Below, piece by piece: positions 1 through 10,100 of a DNA stretch of 64,000 nucleotides. A program made the position numbers and the translations under genes. The notes below the pieces were generated by a model. That model saw only the letters and a list, made by a program, of their open reading frames with translations, had not been told where the DNA came from and made no database searches. Each line of letters opens with the position of its first letter. Within the stretch, counting starts at the first letter, position 1. The stretch spans positions 16,712 to 80,711 of the forward strand of contig JAJDXV010000013.1 of the NCBI GenBank assembly GCA_022823085.1, written 5' to 3'. This DNA is from Candidatus Poribacteria bacterium. GTDB lineage: Bacteria > Poribacteria > WGA-4E > WGA-3G.

Positions 1-117
1 TGTAACCCGTGCCATCCGGGTCGGCACCCGGGGGGATGCGGTGCGGAGAGTTGTGAAGTGATTGCGGGGATCACTGTGGAGCAGGTATTGGCAGCAGTAG
101 AGCGTTATACCTCTTGA
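1..117 (+). CDS. Possible C-terminal end of a gene entering from the left
   Basis: An open frame runs from base 1 to a TGA at 115-117 and encodes 38 residues rich in Cys, Gly and His at first, ending in a helix-like VEQVLAAVERYTS. It converges on the DUF499 ATPase gene and overlaps its last 13 bases. The composition of the last 20 residues looks like real protein, but I do not recognise a family, and a frame this short could be open by chance. Confidence 0.3.
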   Translation, partial: CNPCHPGRHPGGCGAESCEVIAGITVEQVLAAVERYTS

Positions 118-2921
118 ATCTCAATTCCTAATGCTCGTAAATTTTCCTTAAGTTCCTCGTAAGCATTTTGTGAAATTTCACCATCAGAAGCTTTCAATTC
201 AAATTGTATGTTCTGAAAATTAGACTGCAGTTGGCTGAGATATGGTGCTACATCGCTTACTTTCCCTTGAGGTAGTCTAAAACGGATGCCGATTGTTTTT
301 TTTGAAACTCCATCATCGGCACTGCCATCTGGTGGATTCGGGTTCGGCGGATTAACAGTGTCACCATCTGGTGGATCCGGGTTCGGTGGATCAACAATCA
401 GGCCCGTACAAAGTTCTGTTTGGATAAGGACCTCACTATCACTCAACGTAATTGCTGGGGGTTCTTCCATGAAAGCCCGGGGAATGATTTTATCTCTGAT
501 TTTATCTCCAATTCCAAAAGTGCCTTGCCGAACACCTTCACGTATTGCTGCTTCCCACACATCGCGAAGTGGCCGAGGCTCGTTAGCAGATTGCGGGTTG
601 TATTGGAACGGCAGAGATGTTGAAATTGTCTCGTTTTCCTTCAAGTAGTTATGTAAGATTTCTTCTGATGTGATATTTTCTTGGACGAGACTCGGTTGGA
701 TAATCACTTCAGCGTCAGCGAGAGTGACTTCCGGTAGTGCTGAGTTAAAAGCGCGTGGCACGAGCCTATCAGCTATTCTCTCACCGATTCCAAATATCTC
801 GGTTTCAACACCTTTGCGAATACCTTCTATCCACGTCTGGCGTTGGACGCGTTTTTCGCCTGGGGTGCGGAGGCTCGTGTTGAGCAACTGGACGGTTGAG
901 ACGGTGTCATTATTTTGCAAATAAGCAATGGCGATGTTTCGGGGCCCGAGATTTGTGGCAATTACATTCTTTACACAGAGCAGGTCGTAGACCATTTCGT
1001 CAAATGGAGTTGTCATACCAACGACGGGAAGGCCGAGGTCTTCCTCAATAAATCCATCTTTTTGCGGAACGAGCACTACCCGATAATCCCGCCTTAACGC
1101 ACTTTCTAAACTACTATTAGATTGCTTTAGTGCGTCATCTACCTCTCTTTTTTGGTTCCTTGATAAATTGAGGGAGGTGTCCTTTTTAATCTCTTCGTAA
1201 GCGATGACTTTTCTCGTTTCTGCTTCGAGTTCAGTTGCTTTACCAGAGGCAGGGAGAATAAAAAAGAGGGTATTGCGATAGATACGTCGTGTCTCGCCTC
1301 GATTCTCTATAAGGTCTTGGCAGAATGCGTCATCGCGTCTATCTAAAACTATCAATTTCAGGGTTTCATCCTCGGGAACGGCCATACTATCTTTGGGCAG
1401 GCAATGGATTTTGAGGCGTGCCTCACGACCCTGTTTGAAACTTTTGCTGAGTTGTGAGGCGACGCGTGCTTTGACGATTTCAGGGTCTATGTTCTCCATT
1501 CGGGTTTGGACAATCCGGTTTAAGTTAGGCTGTGTGTCAAAGTAGGTTTTTCCGTTCTCGTTCCGGAGGAAAAAGAGATGTTCGGTGAGTCGGTTTTTTG
1601 CGGCATCAATGATAGCTGCAGGGTGTTCTAACACGGCGGCACTCCGTTTGATCTCCTCCAATGTTGCCCCGCGCTCCATGCCGCCTGTGAAAGAGTAAAG
1701 GAAGATAGCAGTTGCGGTGCGCGTGCCTAATGCCGAATGTTGATAGGTGCCTCCCAATATTATGTCAACAGCTTTAGTCCCGGCGGTGCGTCCCGTAATA
1801 TCGTTGTTGATGATCCCGCGGTAGGGAGCATCAATGTGTTCTAAGAGTTCATCGCGTATATCATTGTCGGTGAGGTCAAAATCGGCGAGTGTGATGTAGG
1901 GGCGGTTTTTACCACTTGCCCGATGCACGACGCGTGAGAGAAACCTGAGAACACCGCGGGTTCGTTGGAAGTTCGGGAAACTACCCCATCTTTTGTATAG
2001 GACATCGATGACTTCCGGCTGGAACGGGTAACTTTCCACGAATTGTTTGCGATATTCAGATTCTTGAATACCGGGTGGAAGGATATTCTCCTGTCTGGCG
2101 TATTTTGCGAATTCTTGGGTGCTCCGCTTGACTTCATTGGAATTGATCTCTGCGAAAAGCCGTTTCCGAATGATACTGGCGATTTCGGTGTCTTCAACGG
2201 GCGTGACCACGCGTTTCATGCGTGTGAGCAGCTCGGTGAAGAGAGGGAACTTCTCTGTGATAGGAGCAATTTCGCTTGCTTGTAGAGTCGCAACGAAAAT
2301 GATACGCTTATTAGATGCGACTGCTTCTGTTAATGAAAGCATGAATGCTATGGTTTGTTCTGCTAATGTGCTTTGCTGTACAGATATTCCTGCGGCGCGT
2401 TCAAGGTAATTAAGCACCTCGTCCATTAAGATAAGGACCGGTTTTTGTGTGCGATTAAACATGTCGGTGAGACTATCACTACCGGGGGCGACTTGCGTTG
2501 TGAAATGCTGGAGGTTGCCTGTGAGCTGCCGTTCAATAGAAGCCCAGAAGGTGTCGCCATGTCCAGGATCCATCGCTGATCCGACCATCACGACGGGGAG
2601 AGCGTTCCACTCTTTTGCTCTATGATAGAGTGCGATAAGGGTATGTGTTTTCCCACCGCCGAAGGGGGTCTGGAGTTGGATGATCGGATCTTGGTTTCGC
2701 CGGTTGCGTCCTTTCAAACGACCTTCTACACCATTTAGCAGAGATGTCAATCCGTTTGTCTGGTGTGTCCTCTGAAAAAAACGCTGGGCGTTTCTGTACT
2801 CAAGGGGGCCCTCATTTTGAACGACTTGTCCAAGTCTCGCAGCATAAGTGTCTGCTGTAAAATTGCCTTTTAGTATATCGCTGTGCGGTTTCGCAATGGT
2901 TTCAAAAGCGGATAATCTCAT
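105..2921 (-). CDS. DUF499-family AAA+ ATPase of a methylase-linked defence-like cassette
   Basis: A large P-loop ATPase of the DUF499 (COG1483) family, 938 aa. The Walker A motif FGGGKT is at residues 87-92 and Walker B (LILMDE) ends at D167-E168. The C-terminal third carries two copies of an FGIG(E/D)(R/K)I...PRAF...(D/S)EVIIQ-like module (about 695-750 and 800-850). A Pro/Asn/Asp linker repeated twice follows, then a terminal alpha/beta segment. The family is known to be encoded next to DUF1156 DNA methylases, and here that gene lies 33 bp upstream on the same strand. The ATPase is therefore probably a partner of methylation or restriction. No secretion signal is visible, so it should be cytoplasmic. 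The exact biochemical role is not established by sequence. Confidence 0.85.
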   Translation of the reverse strand: MRLSAFETIAKPHSDILKGNFTADTYAARLGQVVQNEGPLEYRNAQRFFQRTHQTNGLTSLLNGVEGRLKGRNRRNQDPIIQLQTPFGGGKTHTLIALYHRAKEWNALPVVMVGSAMDPGHGDTFWASIERQLTGNLQHFTTQVAPGSDSLTDMFNRTQKPVLILMDEVLNYLERAAGISVQQSTLAEQTIAFMLSLTEAVASNKRIIFVATLQASEIAPITEKFPLFTELLTRMKRVVTPVEDTEIASIIRKRLFAEINSNEVKRSTQEFAKYARQENILPPGIQESEYRKQFVESYPFQPEVIDVLYKRWGSFPNFQRTRGVLRFLSRVVHRASGKNRPYITLADFDLTDNDIRDELLEHIDAPYRGIINNDITGRTAGTKAVDIILGGTYQHSALGTRTATAIFLYSFTGGMERGATLEEIKRSAAVLEHPAAIIDAAKNRLTEHLFFLRNENGKTYFDTQPNLNRIVQTRMENIDPEIVKARVASQLSKSFKQGREARLKIHCLPKDSMAVPEDETLKLIVLDRRDDAFCQDLIENRGETRRIYRNTLFFILPASGKATELEAETRKVIAYEEIKKDTSLNLSRNQKREVDDALKQSNSSLESALRRDYRVVLVPQKDGFIEEDLGLPVVGMTTPFDEMVYDLLCVKNVIATNLGPRNIAIAYLQNNDTVSTVQLLNTSLRTPGEKRVQRQTWIEGIRKGVETEIFGIGERIADRLVPRAFNSALPEVTLADAEVIIQPSLVQENITSEEILHNYLKENETISTSLPFQYNPQSANEPRPLRDVWEAAIREGVRQGTFGIGDKIRDKIIPRAFMEEPPAITLSDSEVLIQTELCTGLIVDPPNPDPPDGDTVNPPNPNPPDGSADDGVSKKTIGIRFRLPQGKVSDVAPYLSQLQSNFQNIQFELKASDGEISQNAYEELKENLRALGIEIQEV
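325..396 (+). repeat. Tandem 33-bp repeat coding the Pro-rich linker
   Basis: Two 33-bp copies (325-357 and 364-396, period 39, about 30 of 33 bases identical) lie inside the DUF499 gene. Read on the minus strand they encode the repeated PPNP(D/N)PPDG linker. Such repeats can expand or contract in register because the period is a multiple of three. Confidence 0.7.
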
Positions 2922-2954
2922 GTGTATCCTTTTTCTAAAATATTAGCCTGACAA

Positions 2955-5664
2955 TCAGAAGAGTTTTCCTTCTTCGGGTTGTTCCAATAGGTTTTGTACT
3001 TCGCGTTGGATAGTGGTTCGGTCGGCGATCCAACCTTCCAGCCATTGGCGTTCTTGACTTTCCGTTGATAGTGTTTTGCTAATTTGCTGGGCGATGTTCC
3101 ATATCAGTTCGTTTAGGCCGATACCGTTTTTCGAGAGTCGTTGAATCATTTCGGGTCGGTTTCCGGAACGCCATAGAAGTAGCACGTGGTGCAGAACGTC
3201 AATCAATTCTTCACGCTTAGAGAGGTCGGTCTGTTCTCGTTCTTGTGGTCCTAATACGCGCACATCTGTTTTCTTCTGCTGGATAAAACTGCCTTCTCCC
3301 CATTCCTCTGTGAGTTCAATGCCGAGGGATATCGCGAGTTCCCGGGCATCGTTAAAGATTACCGATTTTTCCTCGTGTTCCCGTCGCCAACGGAGGTAGA
3401 ACCGTGTGAGTTTTGTCCCTGCTATCCCCGCTTGTTCTCCATTAAAGCGCTCTAATATTTCTCGGATGTCTGCTATCATCCTATCTGCACGAATCTCGGT
3501 ATCATCGTCGTCAATTACTTGTTTGTATTTGCCAAACACCTCAATTCCGATGCCAATGGCGGCAATGAATAGATCTGCTCCAGAGAATCCCCATTCCCAT
3601 AAAGTAAAGAGTTTCTGTTCAAGGTACGTCTCTAATTCTGCTTTAACGTCGTGATAGAGTCCCAAGGGTTGTCGTTCTTGTTTGCGCGCGACCATATAGA
3701 TGGAAGAAGCAAGAGCTGCAGAATCATAACTACGCCAGCGAACTTTTTGTTCTGTATCAATGGGCCATGCTGCCGTAATCACAAGATTTGAAGCCAACAG
3801 GGCATTCATGAGAGTCTCCCATCCCTCCGTGGATTTGTGGGCATAGACAATCACCGCAATACCGTTAGGTTTTAGTACACGATGCATCTCCTGAAACGCT
3901 TTCGCTAGTCCTTCTTCAAACATTTTTTTTCCGGTTTCCAACCCACCTTCAAGGTGACCATAAGCCACGATCTCTCCATCTTTCGGAGTCAAGGTTTCCT
4001 TAAAGAGTTCCGGGTGATGCTCACCGATACTTCTTTTAAGCCACACATAAAAGAAATCGGAAAGATAAGCGTACGCAGCGTTATCGTAGTAGGGTGGATC
4101 TGTCAGCACTGCATCAAATGTGTTATCAGGATAGGGCAGATTTTGCGCGGAAGCCTGTTCCACGGTAGCCGTTGAATTTTTATCCATTTGGGATAGGTGC
4201 AGTAGTGGTTTTAAAAGGGTGTTTAATCGGGTTTTCCCTATATGCAATAGGTTCGCTTCCCCGTAATCCCAAACCATTGGTAACGTTGCCATCCCAAAAA
4301 GTTTAACAACAGATTCGTTGGTATTGCCCCATAAACAGATGTTTGAACCTTTATCAGCAATACGATCCAACCAAAGGCCCAAGTAAGTTGAGACGGCTTT
4401 CGCATATTCGGTATCTAATCCTTGCGAAAGCATCCCCGAATGTGCCTCCCGAATCTTTTCTATTAGGGTGACAAATGTTAATTGCTGGCGTGCATTGAAA
4501 AGTTTACCATAGGTATTTAGGTTGTAATTGTGAATAGAAATTCCGCGTTCTGCTCCGGCACCTTTTATTTTAGGTGTTGGCTCATCTGGTACAGGGTCAA
4601 GTCCCCACTTGGTTCTGAGACGTTCTCGTTTTTCAGAGAGGCGTTCTTGTACCTTGTTGAAAATTTCCAGATCTTTATCCGTAGCGAGTCGGTACTGTTT
4701 GCCTTTCTGTTTTGAATGTTGTGTTACCACAGCCAACAACCTTTCGTCGGCTTCATCGTTTTGGAAGAGTTGTTTCGTCTGATTGGCAGTGATCGTGCTT
4801 TTACAAAGCGGACAAGTGGGGATGGCGCGGGTGATTGTGCCATTATTAGGATCGAAACCGTCCGGTATAGCATCATACCCTGTGCCAACGATGCGAAAAA
4901 TGATATGGCCATCGGCATCGCAAGAGACATTCCCATCGGTATTATAAGGACAAAGTGCTATTTTCTTCTCCTTCTTTTTCTTCTTAGCTTTTTTGTTCGC
5001 CAACCAAAATTGCTTTATCAGTGGAATGATAGCGTTGCAGTTGAGGTTTTGACAGGGGAGGGTACGTGCCCAGATATAGGCGTAGACTTCAGATTCGTCA
5101 GGTTCTATCGGATAGAAGGGGGATAATTCTTCTGTTAATTGTGCAAGGATTTTATGCCCCCAATTCTTGACATCGTTGTAGAGACGAGGTCCACATTTTT
5201 GTGGGTATTCTAAGGTACATTTCTGAATGAGGACGGCCAGGGGATTGAGGTCACAGGAATAGGTTTCGCAGCCGAGACGTTGTGCTTCTAACGGAATAGC
5301 ACCACGTCCGCCGAAGGGGTCCAGCACTTTTGCTGGTTTGCCGCCATGTGATTTTAGGATGCGTTCTTTTGCTTCTCCAACCCAATAAGAGCCTGCTGAA
5401 TTGACATTTTCCCATTTTGAGAGTTCAGCGATAAAATTTAGTTCATCAATAATGGTGATGTACTTATCATAAGTTGAGTGGGGGGGGGGGGGCAAGTGCC
5501 GTATATGTTGTCGCGCGAGAGGGGCCGAGCGGTCGGCTTGCCCAATAGATATGGAGGCCAGTGATTTGACGTTTGTATTTATCGCGGCGTCCCTGTTCGC
5601 TAACCTCCTCGACAGGGAAGGCAACTTCAATGATACGTTTGTTGTTATTCATGCATTCATCCAT
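2955..5664 (-). CDS. DUF1156 DNA adenine methyltransferase split by a poly-C frameshift
   Basis: An adenine-specific DNA methyltransferase of the DUF1156/COG1743 type. The N-terminal DUF1156 motif (IIEVAFPVEEVSEQGRR, then LHIYWASRP) is read from ATG 5664 (or 5652). The rest follows in another frame: SAM-binding DPFGGRG (about residue 115 of the joined protein), zinc-ribbon CxxxxC and CPLC pairs, and the catalytic DPPYYD (about 522). The frames meet at a run of 13 C on the coding strand (5480-5492); 12 or 15 would join them. A strong promoter lies just upstream of 5664, supporting this start over the internal ATG at 5630. The joined protein would be about 902 aa, normal for the family. In the state seen, translation from the true start stops at 5467 after 65 aa. 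Phase variation, pseudogenisation or a homopolymer error would all explain it. Confidence 0.85.
5480..5492 (-). repeat. 13-base poly-C tract, possible phase-variation switch
   Basis: An uninterrupted run of 13 G on the plus strand (C on the coding strand) lies in the N-terminal part of the methyltransferase. The upstream frame reads GCC then CCC codons, and the downstream frame re-enters at CAC TCA ACT. In-frame fusion needs a run length divisible by three, so losing one base or gaining two switches the gene on. Confidence 0.75.
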
Positions 5665-5684
5665 TCATGTAAAAAATTGTAGAT

Positions 5685-5713
5685 ATAATACCAGACAACG
5701 ACTTAATTGTCAA
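5685..5713 (-). promoter_or_regulatory. Promoter of the methyltransferase gene
   Basis: On the minus strand TTGACA (5713-5708) is followed after exactly 17 bases by TATTAT (5690-5685). This matches the sigma-70 consensus at 11 of 12 positions. Transcription should begin about 14 bases before ATG 5664, giving a very short leader. Confidence 0.7.
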
Positions 5714-5754
5714 TTTTATTTTAATAACACGTTTCTAAAGGGGGTTTATCAGTA

Positions 5755-6651
5755 TTAAAGCGTCAAAAAACCAATAATTTTTTTAAACAAATTATAAAGG
5801 GAATTTCCAAAAGCCCCGGCCAATCCTCCTATGATTAGAGTTCCCAAAATGTATCTGTGTTTTCGTACAGTGTCTGTTAAACTTTTGTACTCAACAATCG
5901 GGAAAATCCATCTGGCATAGTCAAACAGTATTTTGAACACGTTTAGCATCAAGAAAAATAAACAAACATAGGCCCCATTTTGGACAAATACAGAAAATCC
6001 TCCAAAGATACTGTTTATCAATCCTGATGACTTGTAGGCCATCCAAAATGCGAATGGGATCCCTACGAGAAGAAGAAGCAAATCATAAACGCTATGTCTA
6101 TGAAAAAACCTGCGACGGGTTCTTTTTTCTTTGATAAAATCTGTGACTTTACGATATACGCCGCTGACCCAATCAGAATTTAGACCGGTAACAAAAATGT
6201 TGCTTGCATTTGGCGTAGATATGGAGGGGGACAGTGATAGATTGAAAAGTTCGGGTTTGGTGAAATCCAACAGCAGTTCAAAGCGGTTCCTGGGGGACCA
6301 ATTATGTGAGTTTTTTAAATCCAATTCGCTGTTGATGTAAAGTGTTTTAACCTTATCTGGAAAACGAGGGGAACTGAACACTGCTGGAATTGTACCAGAG
6401 AGCACCTTATCATCTGTTCCACGCACGGTTACCTGTAATTCAAATCCTGACCTTAGGATTTCTCTATCTGTAAGAATTTGCTCCATAGGTCGATCGAGAG
6501 GTGTATAATTAGCTATTTCCTCTTCTGCCGCTGCGTGACTTGACTCTTGTAGTATTTCACAAAGTATTCTTAAATCGTCTTTAGAAAAGGCACAAGCAGT
6601 AATTTGCTGTGACAATTCTGTTGTCAATATCGCTCGGTTTTGTTGCCCCAT
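5755..6651 (-). CDS. Uncharacterised membrane protein in the defence-like cassette
   Basis: A 298-aa protein I cannot assign to a family. The first 165 residues are soluble and acidic-to-neutral, with a helical start (TELSQQITACAFSKDDLRILCEIL) and a beta-rich middle. A basic KEKRTRRRFFHRH stretch precedes three predicted membrane helices (about 185-205, 222-245 and 268-290). It lies between the 75-aa gene and the methyltransferase on the same strand, so it is probably co-regulated with the cassette. A soluble sensor domain plus membrane helices is the layout of many membrane-acting defence effectors, but that role is only inference from context. Confidence 0.6.
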   Translation of the reverse strand: MGQQNRAILTTELSQQITACAFSKDDLRILCEILQESSHAAAEEEIANYTPLDRPMEQILTDREILRSGFELQVTVRGTDDKVLSGTIPAVFSSPRFPDKVKTLYINSELDLKNSHNWSPRNRFELLLDFTKPELFNLSLSPSISTPNASNIFVTGLNSDWVSGVYRKVTDFIKEKRTRRRFFHRHSVYDLLLLLVGIPFAFWMAYKSSGLINSIFGGFSVFVQNGAYVCLFFLMLNVFKILFDYARWIFPIVEYKSLTDTVRKHRYILGTLIIGGLAGAFGNSLYNLFKKIIGFLTL

Positions 6652-6769
6652 TTCAATTCCTTACGCATCATCTTGGAGAGAGTTACCTAACGTCGTACCA
6701 TTGGTGATTTTCCCTTCATCCTTATAGTAGCTGTGGAAATTTGTCTATTGAAATCGATCACAAGGTGTT

Positions 6770-6997
6770 TTAGCGTTCATGGCTGACTTGATGAAAATCA
6801 AATTCGACAAGTCTAATGACCCCGGGTTCCTTGTCGTACACCACACCGATGGATGCAATCGCTTCTCCAGATCCTGAAGGGTTCTCAAATTGGAGAATAT
6901 CACGGATTTGTCCAGGATTCCCGTCTACGGTGATCCTATCGCCAACTTTCCAATCCTTCACACGTTGGAAGGGGATATAATTTACTGGGTTAGTCAT
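6770..6997 (-). CDS. Small uncharacterised protein (75 aa), possible SH3/KOW-like fold
   Basis: A 75-aa protein containing VGDRITVDGNPGQIRDIL, then GVVYDKEPGVIRLVEFDF. This pattern of short strands with glycines resembles small SH3/KOW-like beta barrels, though I do not recognise a family. The start ATG is preceded by GGAAACC on the coding strand, and a near-consensus promoter lies about 100 bp upstream. It is the first gene of the unit that continues to the membrane protein. Its location between helicase and methyltransferase suggests a cassette accessory role (inference). Confidence 0.6.
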   Translation of the reverse strand: MTNPVNYIPFQRVKDWKVGDRITVDGNPGQIRDILQFENPSGSGEAIASIGVVYDKEPGVIRLVEFDFHQVSHER

Positions 6998-7103
6998 TGT
7001 TTGGGTTTCCTTTCTTAGAATTGGATTTATCAGAGGTAATGCTTCCGTTTTTTTAGTTTCCGACAGAAAGTTAGTCTGTTACGCAGCCAATTTACGTTAG
7101 GTT

Positions 7104-7132
7104 ATTATACCACGTTAAGTTTAAAGGGTCAA
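7104..7132 (-). promoter_or_regulatory. Strong promoter upstream of the 75-aa gene
   Basis: Minus strand: TTGACC (7132-7127), 17-base spacer, TATAAT (7109-7104), 11 of 12 consensus positions. It lies just after the helicase stop codon and splits the cassette into two transcription units: copA-helicase, and the small protein through the ATPase. Confidence 0.7.
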
Positions 7133-7152
7133 ATCAATTTCTCAAAGAAGGA

Positions 7153-10100
7153 CTAAATGAGTTCTCCGCTTCCCGTTATCTCCGAAAGTGGAACTTGATA
7201 CCTAACCTCTGTGACCTGCCGGACTGCACTTATCTGTTCGGCAGGATTCTGAATAATGTAGAGTTCCGGTTGCGTTGCAGCATTGAGAACGACGTAAAGG
7301 AAATAATCATCTTTGAGTTGTTTTGCTCTGAACCATTCGTTGGAAGTGAGAACGATAGGCGCGCGGTCTGAGCGCGCTTTCACTTCAATACATCGGATTT
7401 TTCCATCTGGAGTTTTTGACCGTAAATCAAAACCGAGATTTTCTGCTGAGACATCCTCTACAGTGCAATTTTGTGCTTTTTCATAACAAGTAGCGCGCTC
7501 CATACCAATCTGTTCAATTTCCAATCGGTTGTGCATTGCAGGCTTCGTTTCTATACCATCAGTAGCGGGTCTAACGCGAATTGCACCGACGAAAGTAGGC
7601 GGTTTTCTGGAGAGTGTTACCTCTTGCCGACAGGATTTTTCCAGTTTCTCTTTTTCTCCTTCGTAATGGTGTTTTTGTTGTTGTTTGTTCTGCGTGGCGC
7701 GTCTGACATCCTCACCGCTTTCGGATCGCGTCCCAAGCTCAAGCAATTCACCGTCCAATTTAAGGATAAGTTGCTCTAATGAAGCAATACCATATCTTCT
7801 TTTGATAGCTACCTGCCTTTTCCGTTCTTCTGTGAGTTCTTGCTTATATTGATCCAAGTGGAAACGCAGTTCTGAACTAACTTTTGCTTCAAGTTCTTGT
7901 ATCTGGATCGGTTCTGATGTAGGATCAACTTCCGATTCTTGGAAGTCCCAGATGAGTACTGGATTGATCCGTTCTACAGTCTCAGAATTTTTGGGAAGGT
8001 AAAAAGAAAATAATTGTTTTCCGGTAACTGTATCGGTTCCATCTCGAATTTCACCTTCATAGAATGCGATAACTCCATTGAATTTGGCATCGGGGTCTTC
8101 AAAGCATGATCCAGCTTTAAGATCCTCGGTGTATTCTTGTTCTACGTACCGAAGGGTTGCTTCAAAAAGCGGATGTCCAAAAGAGATAAACTCAATTGAT
8201 GAATCTGTAGAAGCTTGCGCCTTATCAAACGTCACTTTTGCATATTTTTTTCCAACTACACTTGGATACATCTGTCGGAACTGTTCGTCTTGACTCATTC
8301 GTACTATTTGGGTTGGGATACGAGGAATGCTGAAAAATTCATCTCCGCGCTGACGAAGTTGGGCATTATGAATTTCTAAGGTTTTACGGAAGAATTCACG
8401 TGTGTATTCGGGAATGAGTCCGTGTTCACGTGCCTTTTGCTGGAGTTCATTCACTTGCGGCAAGTTAATGAAAGGTGAGACGAGTGTATCTTGGTTAAAA
8501 TCTGTAAAGAGGTCAAGCTGTTCTGGATCAAGAGAGGCTTCAATTTCGTCAAGGAGTTGGGCGTGGTCGCGGGTACTCGCAGCGGCTTCAAGCATGAGTT
8601 GCGCAAGATTTCTCTTGGGAAAAAGTTCTCCAATAACATCATAGACGCGATCTCTGCCGAGTGCATCTCGGATGGTATCAAGTTTTGCAAAGAGGCGGTT
8701 AAAAACAGCCCCTTCCCGGGTATCGGACGCTACAAGGTTGATAACATGAACCTCTTTTTTTTGTCCATAGCGATGAATTCGTCCCATCCGTTGCTCAAGA
8801 CGGTTCGGATTCCACGGTAAGTCGTAGTTAATCATCAAGTGACAGAACTGGAGATTAATACCCTCGCCTGCAGCCTCCGTTGCGATGAGGATCTGCGTTT
8901 CCTCTTCAAATGTTTGTTGTGTTTTTACCCGCTTTTCGTGTGGCATTTTTCCATGGATGACAGATACAGAAAAACCCCACGCCTCTACCTTCTGGGCTAA
9001 GTAATCCAGCGTATCAAAGTACTCAGTGAAGATGAGAATCTTTTCATTTGGGTGTTGCCCGTTTAGTTCATCAAGTGCTTTTTTGAGTTGTTGTAGCTTA
9101 ATTTCTTTTTCACTATCAATAATCTGTTGTGCGTTACGTTCAAGGTGTTTGAGCGTCTCGATTTCATCTTCTAATTCCTCCCTGTTTTCAGCAACGGAGA
9201 GGACTTCCCATTGCTGCTCCCGCTCCCAGCGTTCGGCTTCACTGAGATCTTCTATTTCGTCGCGCTGCTGCTCGGTTGGTGCTGTATCCACTTGAAGTGT
9301 GACACTCTCAAGTAATTCTGTTAGACGTTTTTGTCGGCGTTGGAGTGAGATGCAGAGCGCGTGCGTACTGGAGGCAAGTCGTCTTTGCAAGATAACCAGG
9401 GCAAAAGCGATGTTGTTTCGCTTCTGTGAATCCTCAGAAAATCGGTTGTACTGCTCACGGATGTACTCGGAGAGCGCGTTATAGAGTTCCATTTCTCGTT
9501 CTGATTCTGCTCCGAGGCGGAATGGTTTCGTCTGAACGTGCCGTGGTAAGAAAAGTTTTCTTCCTTCAAAATCTTTTAGATCTTCCTTAACCCGTCGAAT
9601 AAAGAGAGGATTGTCCCGATTGTTGATAGATTCTCGAATTTGGGTTGCATCTGCGAAGAAGCCGGGTTCAAGAAGATCAAGGAAAAGTCGGAAGTTTTCA
9701 GGGTCTCCTCTATGTGGTGTCGCCGTGAGAAAGAGAAGATGTGTGGTGCTGTTTGATAAACATTCACCAAGTTCGTAACGCTTTGTTTTGTCAGTTTTGT
9801 CTCCGTACTGATAGGCAGCCATCTTATGTGCCTCATCAACAATAATCAGATCGAAATGGGTATTAGCGATTGTACCGCGAATTTCATCCTGTCGAGCAAA
9901 ATCCATAGAGGTAATCAACTGTTGTTCGCGATTCCATACGTTTTCATGCGGATAGGCATTAACGAGGCCGCGTGTAACTTGCGTAAAGTTCTCCTCAAAT
10001 TTCACCTTCATCTCTTGAGTCCACTGTGTGACCAGGTGTCCGGGAGAAACGATCAAGATACGTTTGACCTGATTTCGGAGTTTTAGCTCCTTCGCGATGA

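Noticed and set aside
5755..5758. Joining the membrane protein to the methyltransferase as one gene
   Set aside because: A strong promoter and about 90 non-coding bases separate them.
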